The notes beneath the pieces are model-generated. The model did no database searches and was not told the origin of the DNA. It saw only the letters and a list, made by a program, of their open reading frames with translations. Below, in pieces: positions 35,275 to 44,900 of a DNA stretch of 64,000 nt. Source of the DNA: an uncultured Oleiphilus sp. (GTDB lineage: Bacteria; Pseudomonadota; Gammaproteobacteria; Pseudomonadales; Oleiphilaceae); the NCBI GenBank assembly GCA_913020045.1, contig CAJWBE010000002.1, positions 1-64,000 of the forward strand, written 5' to 3'. The translations under genes and the position numbers were made by a program. Each line of letters starts with the position of its first letter. Position 1 is the stretch's first letter.

Positions 35275-36165
35275 TTAAGAAGAAGGGTAGGATTGGCAGA
35301 GTTTTAGCCACTTTTCGATGCTAGAGCTTAAGTATTTTCCCTTTCTTAGGATGATGTAAAACTTTCGCTTGAAGTTGCGTTGCGGCACGGTAAGAGGAAC
35401 AAGGTTTCCTTGAGAAAAACTTTCCTGCAGTGTGACTCCTGACAGGCAGCCTAGTCCCAGGTTTGCTTCAACTGCTTTTTTTATCGCTTCTGTGTGTTGC
35501 AGCTCGAGCGTTACATTGAGTTCAGAAAGTACGCCGTGCATTGCATAATCAAATGCTTGTCGTGTGCCTGAACCATGTTCTCTTAGCACCCACTGGGCAT
35601 CGATTAAATCTTGGTCTGATAGTGGCGCTTTTTTCGACGCCAAGGGGTGTAGAGGCGAGCAGAAGACGACTAGCTCGTCATCTCTCCAAGGGCTAACTTC
35701 GAGCTCTGGATCGCTAACTTCGCCCTCGATTAAACCAACATCCAGTTCAAAGTCCCTTACTTTCTTGGCGATCTGAGTGGTGTTTGCCACCTCTAACGAT
35801 GCATTTGCACCCGGGTACTGTAGGCGGAAATCAGAGATTATATTTATCGCGAGATAGTTTCCTATCGTGAGTGTTGCACCGACTTTGATACTTCCTAGCT
35901 CGTCATGTTTGAGTAGTGCTTTTTCGAGCACCTGTGCTTGCTCTATAAGGGTTTCAGCTTCGCGCTGAACGAGCTTGCCAAAATCGTTTAGCTGCAGACG
36001 CTTACCAATGCGGTCAAACAGTTCAACGTCAAATTGTTTTTCTAGCGCTTTTAATGACTCACTTGCGGCGGACTGGGACATTGCCAGCTGGTTAGCCGCT
36101 TTTGTTAGGTTTTGACATTTTGCTGTCTTTAGAAAGACCTCGATTTGCTTGAGTGAGTAACGCAT
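35275..36165 (-). CDS. finR: LysR-family regulator, FinR type
   Basis: A 296-residue LTTR with the HTH at about residues 17-45 (QNLTKAANQLAMSQSAASES) and a CysB-superfamily effector domain. ATG 36165 has GGAG 7 bases upstream; an upstream ATG at 36186 lacks one. The gene is divergent from fpr, the arrangement of finR/fprA in Pseudomonas, where FinR activates the ferredoxin-NADP reductase gene under superoxide and related stress. The name is assigned from this arrangement plus family membership, so moderate confidence is right for the symbol and high for LysR. Confidence 0.85.
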   Translation of the reverse strand: MRYSLKQIEVFLKTAKCQNLTKAANQLAMSQSAASESLKALEKQFDVELFDRIGKRLQLNDFGKLVQREAETLIEQAQVLEKALLKHDELGSIKVGATLTIGNYLAINIISDFRLQYPGANASLEVANTTQIAKKVRDFELDVGLIEGEVSDPELEVSPWRDDELVVFCSPLHPLASKKAPLSDQDLIDAQWVLREHGSGTRQAFDYAMHGVLSELNVTLELQHTEAIKKAVEANLGLGCLSGVTLQESFSQGNLVPLTVPQRNFKRKFYIILRKGKYLSSSIEKWLKLCQSYPSS

Positions 36166-36201
36166 GTAAGAACTCCAAAAACTCAATGATCGGTAAAATC
36201 G

Positions 36202-36216
36202 ATTAATTATATTAAT
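36202..36216. promoter_or_regulatory. Candidate FinR operator between finR and fpr
   Basis: ATTAAT (36202-36207), three bases TAT, ATTAAT (36211-36216): an AT-rich dyad of the T-N11-A form favoured by LysR regulators. It sits 36-50 bases upstream of the finR start and about 80 bases upstream of fpr, where one site can serve both genes. Inference from position and shape only. Confidence 0.4.
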
Positions 36217-36293
36217 AATATTTGTTTTACAGATATATTAGCGACACTTATTATGTATTTCAAATCATTAGGTAACTAAACGGAGTACGTCGC

Positions 36294-37067
36294 ATGGCTG
36301 GTTTTATGAAAGAAAAGGTAACGAGCGTGAAGCACTGGAACGATACCTTGTTTAGCTTTACGACCAGTCGAGACCCGTCTTTTCGCTTTAAAAACGGGCA
36401 TTTTATTATGTTGGGGCTGGAGCGCGAAGGAAAACCTCTGATGCGCGCCTACAGTATTGCCAGTGCAAATTATGAAGAAGAGCTAGAGTTTTTTAGCATC
36501 AAAGTGCCGGACGGGCCGCTAACATCACAGCTCCAGAAAGTTCAGCCGGGTGACGAGGTATTGTTAAGCCGCAAACCTACAGGAACATTGATACTGGACA
36601 ATTTGCTGCCCGGAAGAAACTTGTATTTGATCAGTACTGGAACCGGTTTAGCGCCTTTTATGAGTATCATTAAAGACCCAGAGACCTATGCTAACTTCGA
36701 TAAAGTAATTTTGACGCACGGCACACGTTTCACCTCTGAACTCGCGTATCAAAATATGATTAAAGATGAGTTACCACTGAATGAATATTTTGGTGACGAT
36801 GTGCGCGATAAGTTGATTTACTACCCTACGGTGACAAGAGATGATTTTCATACTCAAGGCCGTATTACGGATGCGCTTCGCACGGGTAAGTTAAATCAGG
36901 ATGTTGGACTTCCTGAGCTTAACCTAGATCACGACCGCTTCATGATTTGTGGCAGCCCGAGTATGTTGAAAGATACCTGTGATATTTTGGACGAAAAGGG
37001 TTTTCGAGAAGCGCGGCAGGGTGACTTAGGCCACTATGTTATCGAGCGAGCATTCGTTGAAAACTAA
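36294..37067 (+). CDS. fpr: Ferredoxin--NADP+ reductase
   Basis: A 257-residue flavoprotein moving electrons between NADPH and ferredoxin or flavodoxin. The FAD-binding RAYSIASANYEEELEF lies at about residues 50-65 and the NADP-binding ISTGTGLAPFMSIIKDP at about 116-132, with the C-terminal FMICGSPSML block. It is the bacterial subclass I type. It supplies reductant for Fe-S cluster repair and oxidative-stress defence. Start ATG 36294 follows CGGAG by about 8 bases. The divergent LysR gene is the probable activator. Confidence 0.95.
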   Translation: MAGFMKEKVTSVKHWNDTLFSFTTSRDPSFRFKNGHFIMLGLEREGKPLMRAYSIASANYEEELEFFSIKVPDGPLTSQLQKVQPGDEVLLSRKPTGTLILDNLLPGRNLYLISTGTGLAPFMSIIKDPETYANFDKVILTHGTRFTSELAYQNMIKDELPLNEYFGDDVRDKLIYYPTVTRDDFHTQGRITDALRTGKLNQDVGLPELNLDHDRFMICGSPSMLKDTCDILDEKGFREARQGDLGHYVIERAFVEN

Positions 37068-37121
37068 GATATAAACGTCTTTAGGCGTGATGTTGAGAAC
37101 AGGGCTTTAGCGCAGAGTAAT

Positions 37122-38948
37122 TTACTCGCCGATAAAGCCCCCGGATTGGCGCTCCCAAAGTTGCGCATATAGACCATTATTATCCAATAATGACTGATGG
37201 TTTCCTTGTTCAATGATCTTTCCATTGTCGAGCACTATCAGCTTATCCATGGCGGCAATCGTCGATAGTCGGTGTGCAATCGCAATTACCGTTTTACCTT
37301 CCATCAGTTTGTAAAGGCTCGCTTGGATCGCTGATTCGACTTCAGAGTCCAGTGCGGAGGTCGCTTCATCAAGTATCAGTATTGGCGCATCCTTAAGCAG
37401 TACGCGGGCAATAGCAATGCGTTGGCGCTGACCTCCTGAAAGCTTCACCCCTCGCTCGCCGACATGTGCGTCGTAGCCAGTTCGACCTGTTGGGTCGCTC
37501 AAGTCTTGAATAAATTGGTGAGCTTCCGCTTGCTGTGCGGCGAGTACCATTTGCTCATCGCTCGCATTAGGCGAGCCATAGATAATATTTTCGCGCACAG
37601 AGCGATGCATTAAAGAGGTATCTTGGGTAACTACGCCTATCTGCGCTCGCAGGCTATCCTGCTTAACCTTCGAAATATCTTGCCCGTCAATGCGAATAGC
37701 GCCGCCTTCTAGTTCATGGAATCGCAGTAGCAGGTTCACTAAGGTGGACTTGCCTGCGCCTGAACGCCCGACAATGCCTATTTTTTCACCGGGTTTCAGT
37801 TGTAAATTGAGGTGATCGAGGACGCCTTCACCTTTGCCATAGTGAAACGAAACATCATCGAACTCTATCGCGCCAGTGGCTATCTCAAGAGGCGGAGCGT
37901 CGTCTTTATCTTGCACGTCGCGCGCTTGCGCTAGGGTATTGATACCGTCTTGAACAGCGCCAATATTTTCGAAAAGGCTAGATACTTCCCACATAATCCA
38001 TTGAGACATACCGTTTAAACGCAGTCCTAAACCGACCGCGACAGCGATGGCTCCGGTACTGACTGCTCCAAGAGACCATAACCAGATGGACATTGCTGAC
38101 ACGGAAAAGATAAGCAATGCGTTTAGTATCCAGACGCTAACATTGAGCAGAGTTACCAAGCGCATTTGAGGGTGAACCGTTTGCAGAAAGCCATCCATGC
38201 TATTTTTTGCATAGTCTGATTCGCGTTGGGAATGCGAAAACAGTTTCACTGTCTGGATGTTGGTATAGGTATCGACAATCGCTCCGGTCATTTGTGAACG
38301 AGCGTCTGCCTGTTTTGCTGAGATAGCTCTTAAACGAGGAATAAAGTGCCGTAGCGTCAGGCCATATCCAATAAGCCACACTAACAATGGCGCAGTTAAG
38401 CGCCAGTCAGCATTTGCAACGACCACTGCCATTCCAATGAAGTAGACGGCGACAAAAAGCAGCACATCTAACAGCTTCATAACAGCTTCACGCACTGACA
38501 GCGCCGTTTGCATTACTTTCGTTGCGATGCGACCCGCGAATTCATTTTGATAAAAAGAAATGCTTTGCCCTAGCAGATAGCGGTGTGCTTGCCAGCGAAT
38601 ACGCATGGGGTAATTGCCAAGCAATGCTTGGTGTACGATCGAGGAATGAAGTAACACCGTCAGCGGTAAGCCAAATAGAATCAGAACTGCCAGTGCAATG
38701 AGTGTTCCGCCTTCGTCCTGCCATAGCGCTTGAGGGTCTTTAGTCGATAGCCAATCGACTAGCTGCCCCAAAAATCCAAATAGCGTGACTTCCATTAATG
38801 CGATGCACGCCGTCAGAATCGACATAATAATAAGCTGTGGTATCGCGCCCTGTGTGTAATGCAGGCAAAATGATTTAATATCTTTGGGGGGCTGCTGCGG
38901 TTCCTCCGGAGGGAAGGGGCGAACTAGGTTTTCAAAAAAATTAAACAT
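37122..38948 (-). CDS. ABC exporter, fused permease and ATPase
   Basis: A 608-residue half-transporter. About six membrane helices occupy residues 35-330. The nucleotide-binding domain follows, with Walker A GRSGAGKST near residue 396, signature LSGGQRQR near 503, Walker B ILILDEATSALD near 526 and the H-loop IAHRLS. It should function as a homodimer at the inner membrane, exporting a lipid, drug or peptide. The N-terminal extension VRPFPPEEPQQPPKD is typical of a group of proteobacterial multidrug-type exporters. No substrate gene is adjacent; it is convergent with fpr. Confidence 0.92.
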   Translation of the reverse strand: MFNFFENLVRPFPPEEPQQPPKDIKSFCLHYTQGAIPQLIIMSILTACIALMEVTLFGFLGQLVDWLSTKDPQALWQDEGGTLIALAVLILFGLPLTVLLHSSIVHQALLGNYPMRIRWQAHRYLLGQSISFYQNEFAGRIATKVMQTALSVREAVMKLLDVLLFVAVYFIGMAVVVANADWRLTAPLLVWLIGYGLTLRHFIPRLRAISAKQADARSQMTGAIVDTYTNIQTVKLFSHSQRESDYAKNSMDGFLQTVHPQMRLVTLLNVSVWILNALLIFSVSAMSIWLWSLGAVSTGAIAVAVGLGLRLNGMSQWIMWEVSSLFENIGAVQDGINTLAQARDVQDKDDAPPLEIATGAIEFDDVSFHYGKGEGVLDHLNLQLKPGEKIGIVGRSGAGKSTLVNLLLRFHELEGGAIRIDGQDISKVKQDSLRAQIGVVTQDTSLMHRSVRENIIYGSPNASDEQMVLAAQQAEAHQFIQDLSDPTGRTGYDAHVGERGVKLSGGQRQRIAIARVLLKDAPILILDEATSALDSEVESAIQASLYKLMEGKTVIAIAHRLSTIAAMDKLIVLDNGKIIEQGNHQSLLDNNGLYAQLWERQSGGFIGE

Positions 38949-39002
38949 GCGTTGGGATCTATACTCATACGGACGCGTTAAAACGATAAGAATGGATTGT
39001 AC

Positions 39003-40322
39003 ATGCTCGAGTCATTGAACACACAGAAGAGTCGTATCGAAAACTGGTTATTATCAGAATATGCCGGCCCGCCAAAGAGCTTGAATAAAGTGGCATGGCA
39101 AACACTGCGAATTGCGTATGCGGTGCTGAAAGATATTGCGCAGGGGGATATTACCTTACGCGCGATGAGTTTGGTGTACACGACGATTCTATCTGTTGTT
39201 CCGTTGCTGGCACTGAGTTTTTCCCTATTGGCTTTGTTTAATGTTCAAGATCAGTTCACGCCAATGCTTTACCAGTTTTTTGAACCGATGGGAGAAAAAG
39301 GGCTAGAAATATATGAAAACGTATTGCAGTTCGTATCCAATTTAAAGGTGGGCGTTTTGGGCGCGGTGGGTCTAGTCATGCTGCTCTACACGGTGCTGTC
39401 GTTGATAAAAAAAATAGAAGAAGCGCTCAATAGTATTTGGTATGCACCTGGGCCAAGGTCGTTGGCGAGGCGGTTTAGTAATTACTTAAGTGCACTTTTT
39501 CTTGGACCTATTGTGGTCATGATGGCTGTCAGTCTCACTGCAGCGACCAGTAGCCTTGGTGTCGTGCAAACTTTAGCGGATATTGAACCTTTTGGCTCAT
39601 TGATTCTAATTCTGACTAAGTTGGCGCCGCTATTTACCATTGTAATGGGATTCTTTTTCTTTTATCTGCTCATGCCAAATGCACAGGTGAAGATTAGTAG
39701 CGCATTGATAGGGGCATCTGTATCGGGTCTTGCATGGCAAGTGATGAGTCTTGCGTTTGCGCGTTTTGTGGTGAGTTCTACTCAGTACGACGCGGTTTAT
39801 TCTGGCTTTGCGGTAGGTATCGTTTTATTGATATGGCTGTATATGAACTGGCTAATCTTGCTGTTGGGTTCGAGTATTGCGTTTTATTACCAGCATGGGA
39901 ACTATGTAACCAAGCATGACAAAGTAGAGGCGACCCCGGAGCTGGCGGAGGAGCTTGCGGTGAAAGTGATGATGGATGTCGCGCGTGCCTACGATATTAA
40001 GCAAGAGCCGCTTGAACAAAGCGTGATTGAGGCGATTCCATTTATTCCCGGAATTTTAACCCGACAAGTGATTGACCGCTTGATCGATGCGCGGCTGCTG
40101 CTGTTAGTCGGCGACAAATGCGAACAGCTTGCACCGGCTCGTTCAACAGATATGATTTTCTTGTCTGATATTTACAAGGCAATCCGAAGCGACCGCTACG
40201 AACTTCATCAGCACTTAAACGTTGATTCTGCATTACGTGACCAGACGCAGCAAGTTAACGAATTGATTGATCAGGCAATGGGAAAAGTGACACTGCGGTC
40301 TATGGTAAGTGACGAAAGCTAG
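39003..40322 (+). CDS. YihY/BrkB (UPF0761) family inner-membrane protein
   Basis: A 439-residue protein. Residues 45-290 carry about six membrane helices with the family blocks RAMSLVYTTILSVVPLLALS, YTVLSLIKKIEEALNSIWY and WLYMNWLILLLGSSIAF. The C-terminal 150 residues are cytoplasmic with a winged-helix-like character. The family was once called ribonuclease BN, an assignment since withdrawn; function is unknown. ATG 39003 is preferred to TTG 38997. It is divergent from the ABC exporter with a 54-base spacer. Confidence 0.92.
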   Translation: MLESLNTQKSRIENWLLSEYAGPPKSLNKVAWQTLRIAYAVLKDIAQGDITLRAMSLVYTTILSVVPLLALSFSLLALFNVQDQFTPMLYQFFEPMGEKGLEIYENVLQFVSNLKVGVLGAVGLVMLLYTVLSLIKKIEEALNSIWYAPGPRSLARRFSNYLSALFLGPIVVMMAVSLTAATSSLGVVQTLADIEPFGSLILILTKLAPLFTIVMGFFFFYLLMPNAQVKISSALIGASVSGLAWQVMSLAFARFVVSSTQYDAVYSGFAVGIVLLIWLYMNWLILLLGSSIAFYYQHGNYVTKHDKVEATPELAEELAVKVMMDVARAYDIKQEPLEQSVIEAIPFIPGILTRQVIDRLIDARLLLLVGDKCEQLAPARSTDMIFLSDIYKAIRSDRYELHQHLNVDSALRDQTQQVNELIDQAMGKVTLRSMVSDES

Positions 40323-40435
40323 ATGCTTTTGTCTAAAGAGTGAGCGTGAGCAGATTAGATTAGAAATGTGTAAAGGCTGGTCTATGCTAAAAAGCACAAT
40401 CAATTATCTAAAGATCGTTTGCTTAGGGACACGCT

Positions 40436-41740
40436 ATGAAGCTTAAACCGATTACACTTTGTACAGCAATCGCTGCGTTTTCAATGGACGCTTTCGCAGG
40501 ACCCCCTCGTTTTCTTGATGCGCGGGCGTTTGCAATGGGTGGCGTCGGAGTGGCCGCTGCGCGTCCGGCTGCAGCGAGTTTTTACAACCCTGCCTTGTTA
40601 GCGATTGAGCACAAAGAAAAAGCCGACGACTTTGGCATGTTGTTACCATCTGTGGCCGTCATTGCAAGTGATGAAGATGAGTTAATTGATACCGCGGATG
40701 AGTTTGAAGAAAACTTTTTGGATCCGTTTGAAGATTCCATTAACAACTTTGACGTAGGCGATGCAGCCGGTTCAACGGCAGAGGTCGCAGCGCAAGCGAC
40801 GCGATTAAGGGATGAGCTGACTCGAATCGATAAAGACCAGGCTGTTGTCGATGTAGGCGTGGGGGTGACGTTTCAAGTTCCGAGTAAATCAGTTGCCGTC
40901 GGGGTCTTTTTGTCAGGTGCTGCTAGAGTAACCGCTGGACTTAATTTCAGGGATGAGGCGATTTTGGATCAAATTATTACCGAAGCTAACGGAGCCGGTT
41001 TTATCGACCCTAATGACATTGATTATGATGTGTCGGGTAATGATCTTCAGTCGACTGTGCGAGCAGTGGGTGCGTCAACCGCTCAAGCAGGTGTTAGTTT
41101 AGCGCGTAACTTTGAGATATCGGGTTATAACGTGGCGCTGGGTGTGTCTCCCAAAGTCGTTGACCTGCGTGCCTATGACTATAGTTACGACGTCGATAAT
41201 TTTGACGATTTTGACAGCGAAGATTTAAAAGATACGAAGGTCAGTAAAAGTGCATTTAATCTCGACCTAGGTGCAGCAATGTACCTAGACCGTGATCGTC
41301 GGTGGATGACAGGCTTTGCGATCCAGAACCTTATACCTATGAGCATTACAACCCAGGATACTGTCATTATCGGCTCCACGAATTCGCCGGATGATGTCCA
41401 AATTGCGGGTAAGAAAATTGAACTGAATCCGACCGCAAGTGTCGGGATTTCGTACTCTGGCGACGCTTATATTGTTGCCGCAGACTTGGATTTGACGAAA
41501 AGTGATGCCTTGATGAATGAGGACGACTCTCAATACTTTGGCGTCGGTGCTGAATATGATTTGTTTGAGACCGTGCAGTTTCGTTTGGGCGTTCGGCACA
41601 ACTTAGCGGGCGATCCAGGGTCGCTATTCACCACCGGCTTGGGCTTTAACGTTTTGGGTGCAACGGTTGAGTTAGCCGCGCTGAGTGACTCGGGGTCTGA
41701 CACGGTGGGCGCCGCGTTACAGTTAGGTGCTACGTTTTAA
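40436..41740 (+). CDS. TraF_2-type outer-membrane beta-barrel-like protein
   Basis: A 434-residue secreted protein: signal peptide MKLKPITLCTAIAAFSMDAF with AG|PP cleavage near residue 22. It then has DARAFAMGGVGVAAARPAAA and SFYNPALLA, the hallmark of proteins annotated as 'conjugal transfer protein TraF' (PF13729) and of FadL-like barrels. The remainder has alternating hydrophobic strands and ends in ALQLGATF, with a terminal Phe as in outer-membrane beta-barrels. It is not linked to any conjugation gene, so the name should not be read as function. A terminator follows at 41802. Confidence 0.82.
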   Translation: MKLKPITLCTAIAAFSMDAFAGPPRFLDARAFAMGGVGVAAARPAAASFYNPALLAIEHKEKADDFGMLLPSVAVIASDEDELIDTADEFEENFLDPFEDSINNFDVGDAAGSTAEVAAQATRLRDELTRIDKDQAVVDVGVGVTFQVPSKSVAVGVFLSGAARVTAGLNFRDEAILDQIITEANGAGFIDPNDIDYDVSGNDLQSTVRAVGASTAQAGVSLARNFEISGYNVALGVSPKVVDLRAYDYSYDVDNFDDFDSEDLKDTKVSKSAFNLDLGAAMYLDRDRRWMTGFAIQNLIPMSITTQDTVIIGSTNSPDDVQIAGKKIELNPTASVGISYSGDAYIVAADLDLTKSDALMNEDDSQYFGVGAEYDLFETVQFRLGVRHNLAGDPGSLFTTGLGFNVLGATVELAALSDSGSDTVGAALQLGATF

Positions 41741-41760
41741 AGATAGGCTTGATGGTCGTT

Positions 41761-41786
41761 TGTTATAGTTCTAGTAAGCTATAACA
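41761..41786 (+). repeat. Short hairpin ahead of the terminator
   Basis: TGTTATAG (41761-41768) and CTATAACA (41779-41786) form a perfect 8-base inverted repeat with a 10-base loop, 21 bases after the TraF_2 stop and directly before the main terminator. It may stabilise the transcript end or bind a protein. Confidence 0.4.
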
Positions 41787-41801
41787 ACATTATGAGGATA
41801 G

Positions 41802-41838
41802 AAAGGCCTGTTAGTCGGCGCGCTAACAGGCCTTTTTT
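41802..41838 (+). terminator. Rho-independent terminator after the TraF_2 gene
   Basis: AAAGGCCTGTTAG (41802-41814) pairs with CTAACAGGCCTTT (41823-41835), a 13-base perfect stem with an 8-base loop, followed by TTTTTT ending at 41838. On the minus strand only three T residues follow, so it may also partly stop the convergent RND transcript. Confidence 0.92.
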
Positions 41839-41906
41839 GATCATTCGTTTAGTGGTTGCTGACTCGCCTACGGCCAAAAAACACTGCCGAGCGTGAAGTC
41901 GCTAGT

Positions 41907-44900
41907 TTAGGTTCGCCCCCATTTTTCTCTTTTCTCTTCGATTAACGAAATAAGCGTGGGAATAACGAACAGGATCAATACGGTTGCATAGGCGAGTCCA
42001 AAGGAAATACTCACGGCCATTGGGATCAAAAATTGCGCCTGCAACGATGTCTCAAACAACAATGGCAGTAAGCCGGCAATCGTCGTTAAAGAAGTCAGCA
42101 ATACTGCTCTTAGTCTTAAACAGCTGGCCTCGACAATCGCTTCTTTTATTGCAATGCCTTTTTCTCGCAGTTCTCTATAAAACGTGACAAGAATAATTGC
42201 GTCATTGATAACAATCCCTGATAAACCAAAAAAGCCAAACCAAGACAACATTGTTAGGTTAAGCCCCAGCAGCCAGTGGCCCAAAATAGCCCCAGAAATG
42301 CCTAATGGTATCGCCAGCAGAACAGCGATCGGCCAGGAGTACGAGCCAAATACCCACGCTAAGATTATGTAAATAAGACTAAACCCTATCAACGCGCCCA
42401 GCATCATATCTTGGCCGGTCTTTTTTTGCTCTTCGGCGCGACCTTTTAGGTCAATACTAACGCCATATTCGGAGGAAATATTGTCCAAGAATTCAATTTG
42501 CATGTCTTCAAGAATAACGTTGCCGTTATTTTCAGCCGGGTTAACTCCGGCAGTCACATGCAGGCCTAATTGACCGTCGGTGTGTCTCACTAATTCCAAT
42601 CCTTTTCGATGGCTTAGTTGAACAACATTCGTCAGCGGAGTGACGCCGCCATTGGGCGTGACAATAGGAAAGTTTTCCAGAGAGCTAGACATATTCCTTT
42701 CGTTGTCGGGTAGCACGATACGCACTTCAATTTCTTCGTTTTCATCATAGAAAACTTGCAAGAGCTGGCCGTCGTAAGCGGCGCGCAACTGCGAGCCGAC
42801 CTCTGCGACGTTTAAGCCAAGCGACTCGCCGAGTGGCGTAAGAGAATACAAGTATTGATTTTTTCCGTAGGGAATATCGTCTTGTATATCGTTAACCCCT
42901 TGATACGTGGCCAGCTTAGCGGCAATAGTTTCGCCTGCCTTTTTCAGCACTTCGGCGGACTGTCCACTCAAAAAGATATCGATGTCTTTACCGGGGGGGC
43001 CGCCTCTGGGACTAGTAATACTGAGCTGCTCCATGCCATCTGGAATTCGCAAATTACTGCGCCACTGCTCAATAAACTCTGGATTCCTAACTTCTCTGGC
43101 GTCTGGTGTTAGCAGCTCTACATGCAAGGACGCATACTGCTCACCTTGTGAAAAGTTCTCGCCACCGTCGAAGGTGGCTTGGTTGATACGCAAAACGGCA
43201 TGCACGATAAGGTCTTCATCAGTATCTTGGCGGCCTTTTAAGTCGTCGTTAGTCTTCCATAGGGCGTCTTCTAGGTGCCGAGCAAAGTCATGCACTTTTT
43301 CTGGAGGTGTGCCTGAAGCAAATTTAGCGTTGCCCAGTAAAATGTGGCCTTCAGGTTGGGGGAAAAAGTCGGTTTGTATACGCCCGAAAATAATGAGTGA
43401 TATTGAAATAACAAAAACCGCAAAGGCAAAAGCAAGCGTTGCGCCTCTGTTTTCTATGGATTTTTGCGCAAGCGGGCGAAACGTTTCGTCGCGAAAACGG
43501 ACGAAGGCATTGTCTAGCTTTAAGCGCATAGGCGAGGGCGGATCACCCCGATGTGCCTTTTTGAAACTATGATTCAAGTGCCCTGGAAGTATCAGAAAAC
43601 ACTCGATTACCGAGGCAATGATTACGCACACAATTACCAGAGGTATTGCAAAGAGGATGTTTCCAATGATGCCGCTGATCAGCATTAGGGGCAAAAAAGC
43701 GGCCACCGTGGTGAGGGACGAACTAAGCACCGGAACAAACATTCGGCGTGCTCCGCCCTCAGCGGCCTGAAGCGGGTTCTCGCCGCTGACATAATGGGTC
43801 ATGGCGTCTTCGCCCACAACGATGGCATCGTCGACAATAATACCCAGGGCCATAATCAGCGCAAACATACTCACCATGTTAATACTGCCGCCAGCCAAAT
43901 AGAGCACTGCAAGTGTCCCCATAAAGCAAATAGGAATGCCAACAGCCACCCAAAACGCAACCCGACCGTTCAAAAATATAAATAGAATAGCGATCACCAA
44001 TATCAACCCGCCAATACCATTTTTCAGCAGCAGGTTGATGCGGTCTTCGATCAACACGTAGGCTTCGTTGTACGCTTGAATTTGAACGGTGGGCGGTAAT
44101 AGCTTGCGAGTTTCCGTCATCCATTCGTTAACGGTGGCGGCTGCCTCTAAAGTGTCCGAAGAGGGGGTTCTCAGCACGCGAAGTAGCACCGCGGGCTGAT
44201 CTTGGTAGAACACTTCAACTTGGCTTGGTTTATTTCTGCGTTCAACATTTGCGATGTCGCTAAGTTGCAGGGTGTTACTGTTCTGTCCTGTTTCACGAGC
44301 GCTTAAAATGACTAAGTCATTAAAACCGGCTTCAGTACGGCGCTGTTCAACACTGCGAAGTTCGCGCGCTAGCTCATCTTTACCACTTGTTCCGGCGGGA
44401 ATATCACGGCTAGCATTGCGCACTTGGTCGCCAATGTTGGGCAAGGACATTTGAAGATTAGCGATCTGTTTTGAGGTAACTTGAATCGCGATTTCTTGGT
44501 CGGGTAAGCCGATAAACTCTACCTTGGCAATTCCTCTGTCTAACAGCTGTCTTTCGAACTGGTACGCTAAGGGCCTTAGTTCGTCGAGTGTTCCCTGTGA
44601 GGCAAGTATTAGGGTGGCAACGTCCTCGTTAAACGTAATTTTAGTGATCTCAGGCTCTTCCGCTTCACTAGGCAGGTTTCTGACTAGGCTAACGAATTCT
44701 TTCACCTGGTCTAACGCCAGCCCCATGTCGCTCCCTTCATCGTATTCGAGCACAATCACGCCGCTGCTTTGATACGATGTAGAGGTCATCTCTTTGACAT
44801 AATCGAGATTTCTGAGTTGTTGTTCTAGTGGGGTAACAATGGATTTTGCAACATCTTCAGCACTTGCGCCTGGCCAGATAACTCTTACCGTAATGAAGTC

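Noticed and set aside
38997-40322. Ribonuclease BN
   Set aside because: The YihY/BrkB family once carried this name; true RNase BN is a different protein, so only the family is stated.
40436-41740. Conjugative transfer gene indicating an integrated plasmid
   Set aside because: The TraF_2 family name is historical; no other transfer, relaxase or integrase gene is present and flanks are housekeeping genes.
42907-43572. 221-codon plus-strand open frame opposite the RND pump gene
   Set aside because: It is antisense to a fully conserved pump sequence, has the low-complexity Ser/Ala/Lys composition of a shadow frame and has no ribosome site.
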